Assembly: GCF_003350345.1 (NCBI RefSeq)
Contig: NZ_QNVJ01000070.1
Coordinates: 1-64,000 of the forward strand
Source of the DNA: Alkalilacustris brevis
GTDB lineage: Bacteria; Pseudomonadota; Alphaproteobacteria; Rhodobacterales; Rhodobacteraceae
DNA: 64,000 bases
Direction: 5' to 3'
The notes under the pieces were generated by a model. The model did no database searches. It was not told the DNA's origin and saw only the letters and a program-made list of their open reading frames with translations. Shown piece by piece: positions 63,926-64,000 of the stretch. Every line of letters begins with the position of its first letter. The stretch's first letter is position 1. Position numbers and translations under genes: made by a program.

Positions 63926-64000
63926 TTACTTGAAACGATAATTGATACGACCCTTGGTCAGGTCGTAGGGGGTCATTTCCACTTGAACCCGGTCGCCCGC
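63926..64000 (-). CDS. infA: Translation initiation factor IF-1 (3' end only)
   Basis: The last 24 codons read AGDRVQVE followed by [16 protein letters not shown] and a TAA stop. This is the highly conserved C-terminus of IF-1 (S1/OB fold, binds the ribosomal A site). The 5' part lies beyond the window. Confidence 0.95.
   Translation of the reverse strand, partial: AGDRVQVEMTPYDLTKGRINYRFK

Noticed and set aside
1-64000. CRISPR array
   Set aside because: No regularly spaced short repeats and no Cas-like proteins were seen anywhere in the window.

Overview
The window is GC-rich alphaproteobacterial chromosome, most likely a member of Rhodobacterales (Roseobacter/Paracoccus group). The right end carries an infA-maf-RNase E/G-yacG block read on the minus strand next to tRNA-Phe(GAA), an order I associate with that group. 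The many ABC, TRAP and TTT carboxylate transporters fit the same picture. No taxonomic search was possible.

Layout. (1) 1-4467: the 3' part of a very large filamentous-haemagglutinin-like surface protein, apparently cut at its 5' side by an IS110-type element end. (2) 4934-14931: a minus-strand peptide/amide uptake locus. It has a Dpp/Opp-type ABC transporter, an M20 peptidase, an amidase and a small zinc-ribbon membrane protein. A divergent XRE-cupin regulator and a cysteine hydrolase lie beside it. (3) 15454-17381: an ethylbenzene-dehydrogenase-related haem protein paired with a DUF2231 membrane protein. (4) 17.4-62.0 kb: accessory DNA at tRNA-Phe. A wrecked P4-type integrase (17.4-17.8 kb) is followed by a 16-base copy of the tRNA 3' end (17960-17975), matching the tRNA itself at 61929-61944. 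The two bracket about 44 kb, and an intact tyrosine recombinase starts 145 bases inside the left copy. A second exact 17-base direct repeat (18096-18112 and 61855-61871) sits just inside both ends. I interpret this as a genomic island stacked on an older one.

Island contents, left to right: the integrase; a three-gene toxin-antitoxin-SecB-like chaperone (TAC) operon; an AlpA-like regulator, Toprim primase, DUF3987 ATPase and a small gene holding a long imperfect hairpin (a replication module); IS debris; a catabolic cluster of about 18 kb; an orphan excisionase-type antitoxin; a Type III restriction-modification pair; more IS debris; a second catabolic operon; and a pile-up of IS21, IS110 and IS256 fragments before the tRNA. 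The first catabolic cluster has a xanthine-oxidase-family molybdenum hydroxylase with two different large subunits, UbiX/UbiD, TTT transporter, AbrB-type permease, GntR regulator, thiamine-diphosphate (ThDP) enzyme and alpha/beta hydrolase. The second has LysR, TAXI-TRAP transporter, sulfatase, aldehyde dehydrogenase and a ThDP decarboxylase-like enzyme.

How the genes may work together. The first cluster looks like uptake of an aromatic or heterocyclic carboxylate, Mo-dependent ring hydroxylation, prenyl-FMN-dependent decarboxylation and downstream cleavage. The second looks like uptake of an organic sulfate ester, desulfation, oxo-acid decarboxylation and aldehyde oxidation. The substrates cannot be read from sequence alone. 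The TAC operon and the restriction system would stabilise the island. (5) 62109-64000: conserved core genes.
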